39,617 nt of DNA from JBATBW01 sp049662565. Lineage in GTDB: Bacteria > Bacillota_I > Bacilli_A > Erysipelotrichales > Erysipelotrichaceae. Numbering within the stretch: the stretch's first letter is position 1; the number at the start of each line of letters is the position of its first letter. The stretch lies in contig JBATBW010000036.1 of NCBI GenBank assembly GCA_049662565.1, forward strand, positions 1 through 39,617, in the 5' to 3' direction. This document shows, one piece after another, positions 17,187 to 25,422 of this stretch. Position numbers and translations under genes: made by a program. Under the pieces are notes generated by a model. The model did no database searches and was not told the origin of the DNA. It was given only the letters and a program-made list of their open reading frames with translations.

Positions 17187-18731
17187 TTACTCAATACTCT
17201 CAATTTCTTTTGTCCAATAAAATCTAATTAACGCTTCCATTAGTAATACCAATATAACCATCAATACCATCAAAGTCATAAATATTTTGAAAGTGAATAG
17301 ATTATTTACCGTAAAAAATGAAAACCCGATTACCATAGAAACTGCCATATGAACAAGAATACAAGTAGTAACCGATCCACTTTGTTTGATAACTTGAATT
17401 TCGTTATCATATTTCATATGTGGCATTAACAAATTCACATTTAATCCAAAATATCCGACAAAAAAGCTCATAACTATTATCGACACGAAACTAAATAATA
17501 TTTCAAACCAACTAAATCCATATCCAATACCTACGATGCCTAAGGCAATAGTTGATCCAACAATTATCAAAATAACAGTAGTCAAAATCTTCGCATGCAT
17601 TAGTTCACGATAATTAATGGGCAGAGTTTTTAAAGTTTGCCAGTTTTCTCCTTCTAAAGATAACGAACAACTCGCAAGATTACTCATCCCCGCTCCAATA
17701 AAGACCGCAACTATAAAGCCAAAGAAAATCATATTATCATTGTTCATTAATGACAGAAATAAAGATACTTGATTTTTCATTACTACTAAAGCTATTGCAC
17801 CAGCAATAAGCATAAACTGACCTAAAGACAAATTAAACATGTACATAAAGTTTGTATAAGTGCTTTTCATTTCTTTACCCAGTAATGAGGAAAAAGAATT
17901 AAGTTTTTTTACTTTTTTAAAGACAAATTTACTATGTTTTTCAACATTAGGCATTAAATTAACATCGACAAATATCTTCGCAAACAAATAAATAAATGCG
18001 ACAAACAATAACCCGCTGAATCCTAAAGATAATAAAGCATAAATCAAACTATTATTAGTTATAGCACTAATCGCAAAATATATATTTGGCACAATGAATT
18101 TACTGTATTCAAAATAATTCGATAATGAATTAAGAATACTTTGGTCACGGATAATAAATTGAAAACTCATCGCGAAAAGAAAAATTAAAATATAGATTAA
18201 ATTGTTTATCAAATTTTTAAATTTAAACTTCGAACTTATTTTTTTCACTGCTAGAGCTAAAACTCCACATAATACACCTACACCAATAATCACACCAATT
18301 ATCGCAATAAAACCATATAAAATGTTGAGAATAGAAATATTAGTATTGATAATATAACCAAAGACGACAAAACCAAAAGCGCCTAATGAAATTAATGTAT
18401 CTAAATAAAAGAAAGACACTAATTTCGCAACAAACACTTTTCGAATCGTAATCGGCATACCCATCAACATTTCGACATCTTTCGCCCCAGTTAAATAACC
18501 TTGGCTTGATTGATATAAAAACATAAAAACTAAAAATAAAATATAAATAGCTAATACTGTCAACGATACCTCATTATAGCCTAGTGTTGCATACAAACCA
18601 ATACTTAAACTAAAACCAATAAAACAAGCTATTCCAAATTGAAATAATGAAGAGATGATCATTGATTTAGATTTCTTTTGCCCCGTATTTAATAAATTAA
18701 TTATATTAATTTTTATTAACTTAGCTAACAT
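17187..18731 (-). CDS. ABC transporter permease, about 12 TM segments
   Basis: This is an integral membrane protein of 514 residues with about 12 hydrophobic helices and no recognisable extracytoplasmic domain. It resembles the large single-chain permeases of ABC-2-type exporters found next to a lone ATPase. The central loop contains SKFVFKKVKKLNSFSSLLGKEMK, like the YskA/YthQ-type LLxKEL segment that precedes the second half. Its ATG lies one base after the ATPase stop, so both are translated together. The exported substrate is unknown. The lipoprotein gene at the head of the operon suggests a role at the cell surface. Confidence 0.8.
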   Translation of the reverse strand: MLAKLIKINIINLLNTGQKKSKSMIISSLFQFGIACFIGFSLSIGLYATLGYNEVSLTVLAIYILFLVFMFLYQSSQGYLTGAKDVEMLMGMPITIRKVFVAKLVSFFYLDTLISLGAFGFVVFGYIINTNISILNILYGFIAIIGVIIGVGVLCGVLALAVKKISSKFKFKNLINNLIYILIFLFAMSFQFIIRDQSILNSLSNYFEYSKFIVPNIYFAISAITNNSLIYALLSLGFSGLLFVAFIYLFAKIFVDVNLMPNVEKHSKFVFKKVKKLNSFSSLLGKEMKSTYTNFMYMFNLSLGQFMLIAGAIALVVMKNQVSLFLSLMNNDNMIFFGFIVAVFIGAGMSNLASCSLSLEGENWQTLKTLPINYRELMHAKILTTVILIIVGSTIALGIVGIGYGFSWFEILFSFVSIIVMSFFVGYFGLNVNLLMPHMKYDNEIQVIKQSGSVTTCILVHMAVSMVIGFSFFTVNNLFTFKIFMTLMVLMVILVLLMEALIRFYWTKEIESIE

Positions 18732-18732
18732 A

Positions 18733-19428
18733 TTAATCTAGCTCCAAAAATAATTGTTCTAAAGATTGGTCTTTCAAACTTTCCATTGTTCCGCTATAAA
18801 CTATTTTACCTTTTTTGATAACCGCAAAATGGTCACATAACTTTTCCACTACTTCTAATACATGCGAGCTAAAGAAAACAATTGATCCTTCATTACATAT
18901 TTCCCGCATTTTATTTTTTAAGATGAACGATGCTTTCGGATCTAAACCCACAAAAGGTTCATCTAAAATTAATAATTTTGGATGATGCATAAAAGCACTA
19001 ATCAAAGCCAATTTTTGTTTCATCCCATGAGAATATGAACTAATCTTATCTCCTAATACATCATAAATTTCCAATTCTTTAGCTAATTGTTCGACTTCTT
19101 TGTTAAATAAATCTGTGTCCATTTCATAAACACTTCCGACAAACTTTAAATATTCAATGCCACTAATATTTTCATATAATGTTGGATTGTCCGGTAGATA
19201 TGCGAGCTTTTTCTTAAATGACAACATATCATCTAATACATTTTTGTCATTGAATGTTATTTCGCCAAAATAATCAATGATATTAATAATTGATTTAATA
19301 GTTGTCGTTTTCCCAGCCCCATTTGGACCAATAAAACCAAAAATTTCTCCCTGTAAAACTTCAATATTTACATCATCTAATACTGTTTTGTCCCCGTAAT
19401 TCTTTTTTAAATTCTTGATCTTTAACAT
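18733..19428 (-). CDS. ABC transporter ATP-binding protein
   Basis: This is a 231-residue nucleotide-binding subunit. Walker A is GPNGAGKTT, the signature is SHGMKQKL, Walker B is LLILDEPFVGLD, and the switch His lies in FFSSHVLE. It resembles the CcmA/YhaQ-type exporters. I set the start at the ATG at 19426-19428, which has AGGAGA upstream. A longer frame starting further 5' overlaps the lipoprotein gene and adds a basic stretch foreign to the family. It pairs with the permease directly downstream. Confidence 0.93.
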   Translation of the reverse strand: MLKIKNLKKNYGDKTVLDDVNIEVLQGEIFGFIGPNGAGKTTTIKSIINIIDYFGEITFNDKNVLDDMLSFKKKLAYLPDNPTLYENISGIEYLKFVGSVYEMDTDLFNKEVEQLAKELEIYDVLGDKISSYSHGMKQKLALISAFMHHPKLLILDEPFVGLDPKASFILKNKMREICNEGSIVFFSSHVLEVVEKLCDHFAVIKKGKIVYSGTMESLKDQSLEQLFLELD

Positions 19429-19438
19429 TGTTGTTCTC

Positions 19439-20185
19439 CTATTCAACCTTAACGTTATAACCTTCACTTAACAATTTTTGTAGGGCTTGCGAAGGGGTTA
19501 GAGTATGATAGCCACTATTAGTTAGCGCTTTATCTTTATACTCTTCTAAATTACCATCGCTTTCAATTTTAACTAGAACTAATAAATCTGCCGAATAACG
19601 CAATTGTGTTTTGGTTTTCTTTTCTTCTTTGGTTGCGACGATAACTCCATTATAATTCTCATTAACAAATTTTTTGTTTTCATTTGCCGCCTTAAATTTT
19701 TCATCAAATTCTTTTTTAGAAAACTTATTTGCGACAAACTTGCCTTGTTCGTTACCGATAATTAATGATTGATAATTATTTGAACTTGTCATACCTAATT
19801 GTAAATTAGAAGGAGTAAAAATGAAGGTATAATTCATAATTTTATCTTTTTCTTCTTTTATCATTTTAATTTCATTACCAAATATCGAAGAATCAGATAC
19901 CGTATAGTAATATACTTTATCTTCAGCTACTCGACTAATCGATTGGCGTACCCAGTTATTTTCCACTTTAGAAATAATATATAGTGATTCACCATTGTTT
20001 TCCGAATAAGCAAAATCGGTCAATAACGCTAAATCTTCTTTACTGATTTTTGATGTCGCCTTATCGATTTCTAATATTTGTGCCGGATCCTTTTTAATAA
20101 TTTCGGTTGTTGGGTCTTTTAAAGGCAATGGTTTTTGACAACCAACTAAAATTAACAACAAAAACAACAAGATGATTTTTTTCAT
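19439..20185 (-). CDS. Lipoprotein of unknown function
   Basis: This predicted lipoprotein has a 248-residue precursor. The N-terminus is a type II signal peptide: KK, then a Leu/Ile core, then LVGC with the lipidated Cys at 16. The mature part is hydrophilic with mixed alpha and beta character, and I recognise no enzyme motif. It lies 10 bases before the ABC ATPase gene, whose ribosome site is in the gap, so a role with that transporter is likely. The start has AGGAGG at 20191-20196. No separate promoter is evident, and the transcript would have to read through the terminator at 20199-20225. Confidence 0.8.
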   Translation of the reverse strand: MKKIILLFLLLILVGCQKPLPLKDPTTEIIKKDPAQILEIDKATSKISKEDLALLTDFAYSENNGESLYIISKVENNWVRQSISRVAEDKVYYYTVSDSSIFGNEIKMIKEEKDKIMNYTFIFTPSNLQLGMTSSNNYQSLIIGNEQGKFVANKFSKKEFDEKFKAANENKKFVNENYNGVIVATKEEKKTKTQLRYSADLLVLVKIESDGNLEEYKDKALTNSGYHTLTPSQALQKLLSEGYNVKVE

Positions 20186-20198
20186 AATTTCCTCCTAA

Positions 20199-20225
20199 CA
20201 AAAATAGAGGGTAAACCCTCTATTT
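20199..20225 (-). terminator. Rho-independent terminator after DUF1846 gene
   Basis: AAATAGAGGG/CCCTCTATTT (20202-20211 with 20216-20225), loop TTTA, followed by TTG on the minus strand, with part of the T run lying in the stem. It lies between DUF1846 and the lipoprotein gene and may set a lower level for the ABC operon. Confidence 0.85.
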
Positions 20226-21704
20226 GCGATATAACTTCTTAGCTTGACTAATAGCTTCGCTTGTTAAATTAATACCTAAACGAGAATAACAATATTCATC
20301 AGCCGGTGATAATAATACCGAAGAATGTACCTCGCAATTCTTAAGTCTTGGTATTTGCTTTAATGCCAATTGTGCAAAAGGATTATTAGTTGCAGCAATT
20401 GACAAAACAATTAATATTTCATCCGCGTGTAAGCGCGGGTTAGTATTGCCAAAAGAATTCAATTTTAAATCCGTAACTGGTTCTAATAAACTTGGCGACA
20501 ACAATAACATTTTCTTTTCAATTCCCGCCAAATATTTTAAAGCATTTAATAGTAAAGCTGCGCTTGCACTCAATAAAGGTGTGGTTTTTGCGCATATAAT
20601 TTGACCATCTTCCAATTCAATTGCTAGTGCAGGTAACGAAGTCTTTTTCGCTTTATCTAATGCGGCTTGAACGACCTTACGGTCATTAGTAGAAATGTCT
20701 AACTGCTTCATTAAACCTTCAATTTTACTAACTGCTTCAACACTGCCATCTTCAAATATGTTTTCGTAAACTGCCCGATAATAACGACGAATAATTTCCG
20801 CTTTCGCACTTTCTTGAACAACATCATCATCAATAATGCAATAACCAATCATATTAACTCCCATATCAGTTGGTGATTGATAAATTGATTTACCACTAAT
20901 TGAAGTTAATATCGAATTCAATACCGGAAAGACCTCGATATCACGATTATAATTTACGGTTACTTCATTATATGCTTCTAAATGATAAGGATCAATCATA
21001 ATGACATCATTAAGATCGGCTGTCGCAGCTTCATATGCTAAATTAACCGGATGTTTAACCGACAAATTCCAAATCGGGAATGTTTCAAACTTCGCATATC
21101 CTGATTTTAAACCATTTTCATGATCATGATATAGTTGTGATAAACATACCGCCATCTTTCCACTACCAGGACCAGGTGCAGTTACTACTACTAATGGTTT
21201 CTCTGTTTCTACATATTGGTTTTTCCCAAAACCATCCTTTGATACTATTAAATCTAAGTTGTAAGGATATCCATCAATTATATAATGGAAATAACACTTA
21301 ACACCTAACTTCCCCAAACGTTTTTTAAAGGCCAAAGCCGCTTGTTGATTACTATACTGAGTTATACAAACACTCCCTACAAACAACCCACTTAAACGAA
21401 AAGCATCAATCAAACGTAGTACTTCTGCATCATAAGTAATACCTAAATCACTACGAACTTTGTTCTTTTCAATATCATGAGCACTAACTGCAATAATTAT
21501 TTCTACATGTTCTTTTAAAGCTAATAACATTTGCAATTTACTATCGGGTTTAAACCCTGGTAAAACTCTTGAAGCATGATTGTCATCAAAAAGTTTACCA
21601 CCAAACTCCAAGTACAACTTGTTGTCAAAAGAAGCTATCCGTTCTTTGATATGTTCTGATTGTAATTTAATATATTTATTGTTGTCAAAAGCTATTCTGT
21701 GCAT
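20220..21704 (-). CDS. DUF1846 (UPF0371) family protein
   Basis: This is a soluble protein of 494 residues that matches the DUF1846 family in length and motif. It has the P-loop-like VVTAPGPGSGKMAVCLSQLYH segment near 173-193, an early LYLEFGGKLFDDNHASRVLPGF, and a C-terminal region with FGNTNPRLHADE. The family is widespread in Firmicutes and has known structures, but I know of no established biochemical function. The APGPGSGK segment suggests nucleotide or phosphate binding. It has its own promoter at 21731-21760 and a terminator. Confidence 0.9.
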   Translation of the reverse strand: MHRIAFDNNKYIKLQSEHIKERIASFDNKLYLEFGGKLFDDNHASRVLPGFKPDSKLQMLLALKEHVEIIIAVSAHDIEKNKVRSDLGITYDAEVLRLIDAFRLSGLFVGSVCITQYSNQQAALAFKKRLGKLGVKCYFHYIIDGYPYNLDLIVSKDGFGKNQYVETEKPLVVVTAPGPGSGKMAVCLSQLYHDHENGLKSGYAKFETFPIWNLSVKHPVNLAYEAATADLNDVIMIDPYHLEAYNEVTVNYNRDIEVFPVLNSILTSISGKSIYQSPTDMGVNMIGYCIIDDDVVQESAKAEIIRRYYRAVYENIFEDGSVEAVSKIEGLMKQLDISTNDRKVVQAALDKAKKTSLPALAIELEDGQIICAKTTPLLSASAALLLNALKYLAGIEKKMLLLSPSLLEPVTDLKLNSFGNTNPRLHADEILIVLSIAATNNPFAQLALKQIPRLKNCEVHSSVLLSPADEYCYSRLGINLTSEAISQAKKLYRK

Positions 21705-21730
21705 ATTGTTCTCCTAAATAATACCTTAAT

Positions 21731-21760
21731 AGTATACTCCAACTCCCCCCAATAAAACAA
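21731..21760 (-). promoter_or_regulatory. Promoter of DUF1846 gene
   Basis: TTGTTT (21755-21760), an 18-base spacer and TATACT (21731-21736) on the minus strand. The spacer holds an unusual run of six G. Confidence 0.55.
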
Positions 21761-21770
21761 GACAAAACCA

Positions 21771-22406
21771 TTACATTATCTTTTGAATATTTAACCAAAT
21801 GTCGTTTACATCATCAACATAACTACTATCACTATAATTAACTAAATTTCCATTATACATCGCTTGAATAAATTTAACATTAGCACCGCTAGCACATAAA
21901 CTATCATATTGCGTATCACCAATATATATAACTTCTTTGGCGGTTAAACTATTATTCTCCAAATACTTTAACAAAGGTTGAGGATCAGGTTTATGTTTAA
22001 TGGTATCATCATAAGTAATAAAACTATCAAACAATCCCAAAATGTCCTTCATTATCGGGTCACCGAGCAATTCATTCTTATTTCGTGATGTAATTATTCC
22101 CAATTTAAAATTATCTTTCAGCAAGTATAACTGTTTAACTATTCCATTAAATAAACAAATTTCATCATTATGCAAAGCATAATATTCTTCCCATGTATCA
22201 TTAGCCATCTCATAATCTAAAAAACCTAAATGCTCCCAAATCATTTTAGAAGGCATTCCAATCGCAAAACTTAAATCCTCTAATTCAATATATCTATTCA
22301 ATAACTTTTTAACCGTATATTGTAAAGCTTTAAGACACAACAAATCATTATTCACAATTGTCCCATCAACATCAAAAATAATATGTTTAACTATATTATT
22401 GTTCAT
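21771..22406 (-). CDS. HAD-superfamily phosphatase (phosphoglycolate phosphatase-like)
   Basis: This is a 211-residue cytoplasmic phosphatase of HAD subfamily I. Motif I is FDVDGTIV (nucleophile Asp12, acid/base Asp14). Motif II is IITSRN. Motif III is the Lys in KHKPDP. Motif IV is YIGDTQYD. A helical cap lies between motifs I and II. It resembles Gph, PgmB and pyrophosphatase PpaX, and the substrate cannot be fixed. An extended -10 (TGATATAAT on the minus strand, near 22426-22434) lies upstream. Confidence 0.88.
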   Translation of the reverse strand: MNNNIVKHIIFDVDGTIVNNDLLCLKALQYTVKKLLNRYIELEDLSFAIGMPSKMIWEHLGFLDYEMANDTWEEYYALHNDEICLFNGIVKQLYLLKDNFKLGIITSRNKNELLGDPIMKDILGLFDSFITYDDTIKHKPDPQPLLKYLENNSLTAKEVIYIGDTQYDSLCASGANVKFIQAMYNGNLVNYSDSSYVDDVNDIWLNIQKIM

Positions 22407-22474
22407 ATATTTACCTCACAAAAATATTATATCATAAAATCTTCATGAACATATGACCAAACAGTCGGGCATTG

Positions 22475-22503
22475 TTGACAATATGGCAATATAATTATAA
22501 GAT
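22475..22503 (+). promoter_or_regulatory. Promoter of zinc-ribbon/DUF5685/J-domain operon
   Basis: TTGACA (22475-22480), a 17-base spacer and TAAGAT (22498-22503). Transcription would start near 22510, just before GAGGTATAAATAAATG. Confidence 0.6.
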
Positions 22504-22523
22504 TATAAATGAGGTATAAATAA

Positions 22524-22916
22524 ATGAAAAACAAACTTATGCAATTTATGCAAGGCCGATATGGCTTTGACAAACTTAATGATAGTCTAAATATTCTAAC
22601 AATTATCTTAATAATTATACAAATATTCAAACCATCAGTAATCTTAACAACAATTATTACTTTATTACTAGTATTTAATATCTTTCGTTCATTATCAAAA
22701 AACATCAGTGCTAGAAGTAATGAAAACGAAATCTATTTACGAATGACTCGTCCAATACGTGCAACCTTAAAAATTACAAAATTAAATTTAATGGACCCAA
22801 ACAATAAATATGTTCGTTGTCCAAACTGTCACGCTATTAATCGATTACCAAAGAAAAAAGGAAAAGTCGAAATTAAGTGTCCGGTATGTAAAGATAAATT
22901 CGAGGCGAAATCGTAA
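22524..22916 (+). CDS. Membrane protein with C-terminal zinc ribbon
   Basis: This is a 130-residue protein. Two hydrophobic segments (about 22-36 and 38-54) form a membrane hairpin, followed by a basic linker and a zinc ribbon with CPNC (Cys99/102) and CPVC (Cys119/122). I do not recognise a named function. It is the first gene of a tight operon with a DUF5685 protein (2-base gap) and a J-domain protein. Similar trios occur in anaerobic Firmicutes, as far as I recall. Confidence 0.8.
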   Translation: MKNKLMQFMQGRYGFDKLNDSLNILTIILIIIQIFKPSVILTTIITLLLVFNIFRSLSKNISARSNENEIYLRMTRPIRATLKITKLNLMDPNNKYVRCPNCHAINRLPKKKGKVEIKCPVCKDKFEAKS

Positions 22917-22918
22917 TC

Positions 22919-23758
22919 ATGTTTGGCTATGTCGTAGTAAATAAACCCGATTTAAAATTTAAAGAATTCGATGTTTATCAATCCTATTATTGTGGGCTGT
23001 GCAAAACTTTAAAAAACAATTATGGAGTAAAAGGACAACTTACTTTAAACTACGATCTTAACTTTCTAGTGATTCTTCTATCAAGTCTTTACGAACCAAA
23101 TGAAGAAACATTTAAAGAAAGCTGTATCGTTCATCCCTTAAAAAAGCATTTAAAAATCGTCAATGAATTTAGTAACTATGCCGCCGATTTTACTATCGTA
23201 TTAAGTTACTTTAAATGTTTAGACGACTATATGGATGAAAACAAACTAATTGAAAAAACATTCATGCAGTTACTAAAAAAACATTATTTAAACATTGAAA
23301 AGAAATATCCAATAAAAGTACAATTAATCAAAGATAATCTAATGAAAATTAATCAATATGAAAAAGAAAACAACCAAAACATTGATGAAGTAGCCAATCT
23401 ATTTGGTGAAATAATGGGAACTATTTTTAACTATCAAAACGATATATTCTCAACATATTTATATAATCTTGGATTTTATCTTGGCAAATTCATCTATTTG
23501 ATAGATGCCTATGAAGATGTAGAAAAAGACATAAAAAATAAAAACTATAATTTATTTAAAGAACAATATAAGAATAACGTACTAGATGAATACTTTTTAA
23601 CAATCGGTGAATATATGTTAGGTGAGGCAAGTGAAGCCTACAACATGTTGCCAATTGTTGAAAACAACGAACTACTTAAAAATATCATCTATTGCGGAAT
23701 ATGGACAAAATACGAATATGTCAAAAATAAAAGAAAGCAGGTAGTAAATGATAAGTAA
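22919..23758 (+). CDS. DUF5685 family protein
   Basis: This is a mostly helical 279-residue protein. The N-terminal MFGYVVVNKPDLKFKEFD followed by YYCGLCKTLK (Cys25, Cys28) is the DUF5685 signature. Two Asp-rich helices are visible, LDDYMDE (101-107) and DAYEDVEKD (196-204) followed by NKNYN. Their spacing resembles the paired Asp-rich motifs of all-alpha isoprenoid synthases, but this is a personal comparison and not an established assignment. It overlaps the J-domain gene by 11 bases, so the two are translationally coupled. The function is unknown. Confidence 0.8.
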   Translation: MFGYVVVNKPDLKFKEFDVYQSYYCGLCKTLKNNYGVKGQLTLNYDLNFLVILLSSLYEPNEETFKESCIVHPLKKHLKIVNEFSNYAADFTIVLSYFKCLDDYMDENKLIEKTFMQLLKKHYLNIEKKYPIKVQLIKDNLMKINQYEKENNQNIDEVANLFGEIMGTIFNYQNDIFSTYLYNLGFYLGKFIYLIDAYEDVEKDIKNKNYNLFKEQYKNNVLDEYFLTIGEYMLGEASEAYNMLPIVENNELLKNIIYCGIWTKYEYVKNKRKQVVNDK

Positions 23759-24311
23759 CCCTTATGAAATATTAGGTGTTAACCCTAATGCTAGTGAAGA
23801 TGAAATCAAAAAAGCTTATCGATCATTAGCCAAAAAATATCATCCTGATGTCAATAAACAACCAGGAGCAGCCGAAAAATTCAAAGAAGTTCAAAACGCC
23901 TACGACACAGTAATAAACATGAAAAAAGGCAACTACAATTCAAACACTAATAACTACTACAATACTAATTCAAGTAATGCCAACTACTCTAGTATTATCA
24001 ATTTAATAAACCAACAAGATTATCAGGGAGCATTAAATATCTTACGGTCAATGCCCAATGACAATGCCTACTGGTACTACTACAGTGCAATTTGTAACTA
24101 CAATTTAGGTAATAATGTCTTGGCGAATCAACATATAACAATTGCGGTACAAATGGAACCAACCAATATGGAATTCATGTTGCTATATCAACAAATGAGT
24201 AGACGCTATCAAGGATACAATTCACAAAGAAGCGCTTATGGCGTTCCTTATAACTTTGCGAATTGTTGTTATACATTTATCTTTCTAAATCTTTGTTGTC
24301 GCTGTTGCTAA
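23748..24311 (+). CDS. J-domain protein with TPR-like middle and Cys-rich tail
   Basis: This is a 187-residue co-chaperone-like protein. The J domain covers residues 1-65 with the HPD motif in KKYHPDVNK. An Asn/Tyr-rich linker follows, then two TPR-like helices (INQQDYQGALNILRSMP and AICNYNLGNNVLANQHITIA), then a C-terminal hydrophobic stretch ending in a cysteine cluster (NLCCRCC). It lacks the G/F and zinc-finger regions of DnaJ, so it is a specialised J-protein that would recruit DnaK to a particular client. The Cys-rich end could bind metal or be lipid-associated. Confidence 0.88.
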   Translation: MISNPYEILGVNPNASEDEIKKAYRSLAKKYHPDVNKQPGAAEKFKEVQNAYDTVINMKKGNYNSNTNNYYNTNSSNANYSSIINLINQQDYQGALNILRSMPNDNAYWYYYSAICNYNLGNNVLANQHITIAVQMEPTNMEFMLLYQQMSRRYQGYNSQRSAYGVPYNFANCCYTFIFLNLCCRCC

Positions 24312-24313
24312 AG

Positions 24314-24339
24314 AAAAAGGATCTTTTGATCCTTTTTTT
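24314..24339. terminator. Bidirectional terminator
   Basis: AAAGGATC/GATCCTTT with loop TTTT, flanked by A and T runs on the two sides, lies between the convergent J-domain and mrp genes. The T run on the plus strand is 7 long. Confidence 0.9.
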
Positions 24340-25165
24340 AGTCTTCTTTCAGCAGATCAAAGAACACCCCTTTAACAGCTTCTAGTTCTTTGCTATTATA
24401 TTCTTCAATTAATCCTTGATCGCAAGCTTTAGAAATAGCTGGATCAATCGGGATTTGTGCTAATAAATTCAATCCCTTATCAGCTAAAATCTCTTTAATA
24501 TGACTTTCCCCAAATACATTAATTCTTTCCTCACAATTAGGACATTGTAAATAACTATAATTTTCTACCACTCCTAAAATCGGAATGTTCATCATATTTG
24601 CCATATTAATAGCCTTATCCACAATCATATTCACCAAATCAGATGGTGAAGTAACAATAACAATGCCGTCAATAGGTAACGATTGATAAACCGTTAATGG
24701 CACATCACTAGTCCCAGGAGGCATATCTACAAACATAAAATCTACATCTTCCCAAAGCACTTCTTGATAGAACTGTTTAACAGTACCCGCTAATATTGGT
24801 CCACGCCACACTACTGGCTGACCTTCATCTTGAATCAATAAATTGATAGACATTACCTTAATACCCGTTTTTGTAACATTTGGAAATATTGCATTACCGT
24901 CCCCTACAGCTTTATGGTTAATACCAAGCATCTTAGGAATCGATGGTCCGGTAATATCTGCATCTAGTATTGCACTAGTGAAACCACTTTTCACTACCAA
25001 ACTGGCTAATAAAGATGTTGTAACCGATTTGCCTACCCCTCCTTTACCACTAACTACACCAATAATCTTTTTTATATGAGTTGATTCTAAAGGTTGAACA
25101 ATAAAACTTCTTTCACTACAATTTTCTTTACAACTTTCACATTTGTGACTACAATTTGTACTCAT
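24338..25165 (-). CDS. Mrp/NBP35-family Fe-S cluster carrier ATPase
   Basis: This P-loop ATPase is thought to carry and deliver Fe-S clusters. The deviant Walker A is SGKGGVGKS, with DADITGPSIP and the Mrp signature DMPPGTSD following. The C-terminal part has CPNCEE, equivalent to the CxxC that bridges the cluster in the dimer. The N-terminal leader carries a further cysteine set, CSHKCESCKENC (residues 5-16), as in some anaerobe Mrp/NBP35 proteins. The length of 275 residues is normal. A TATAAT at 25189-25194 gives a probable promoter of its own, separate from the small RNA gene upstream. Confidence 0.92.
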   Translation of the reverse strand: MSTNCSHKCESCKENCSERSFIVQPLESTHIKKIIGVVSGKGGVGKSVTTSLLASLVVKSGFTSAILDADITGPSIPKMLGINHKAVGDGNAIFPNVTKTGIKVMSINLLIQDEGQPVVWRGPILAGTVKQFYQEVLWEDVDFMFVDMPPGTSDVPLTVYQSLPIDGIVIVTSPSDLVNMIVDKAINMANMMNIPILGVVENYSYLQCPNCEERINVFGESHIKEILADKGLNLLAQIPIDPAISKACDQGLIEEYNSKELEAVKGVFFDLLKED

Positions 25166-25218
25166 ATTTACCTCTTTTCTACGTTATTATTATACTACTA
25201 TTATATTTATATACAAAT

Positions 25219-25312
25219 AAAAAAGCCCAGTTGGGATGCTGTGCTTTTTTGAGGGAGAAAATGATTGTATCAAAGAGTACAATTCATTTTAGATATCCTT
25301 GAGTAGATATCC
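25219..25312 (-). ncRNA. Candidate small RNA A, three hairpins with intrinsic terminator
   Basis: A consensus promoter would start a ~94-base transcript near 25312. It folds into hairpin 1 with GATATC arms (25306-25311 with 25292-25297), hairpin 2 with a 12-bp stem and one bulged base (25279-25290 region with 25258-25269), and a terminator (GCTTTTTT end at 25219-25226; loop CATCCCAA). Unpaired CUCCCUC (25251-25257) lies between hairpins 2 and 3. There is no credible open frame. It could instead be a leader of mrp, but mrp has a -10 box of its own after the terminator. It matches no riboswitch class that I can recognise. Confidence 0.65.
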
Positions 25313-25318
25313 ACCTTA

Positions 25319-25346
25319 ATTATACATCTTGATGATACTTTGTCAA
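25319..25346 (-). promoter_or_regulatory. Consensus promoter of candidate small RNA A
   Basis: TTGACA (25341-25346), a 16-base spacer and TATAAT (25319-25324) on the minus strand, with both hexamers perfect. Confidence 0.8.
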
Positions 25347-25422
25347 CTAATTGACATGCAATAATCAAATTATTTTTATACAACTTGTTTCAAAATAGAG
25401 TATAATAGTTATCGGTGATAAA

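Noticed and set aside
22427..22705. Minus-strand frame of 92 codons opposite the zinc-ribbon gene
   Set aside because: It overlaps the promoter and coding part of a well-supported gene and has no domain or ribosome site.
25219..25320. T-box or other known riboswitch controlling mrp
   Set aside because: The GGTGG at the transcript start looks T-box-like, but it is at the wrong end, there is no specifier loop, and mrp is not a typical T-box target.
25251..25347. CRISPR-like repetition from the two GATATCC units
   Set aside because: Only two short copies exist and they are the arms of an RNA hairpin.
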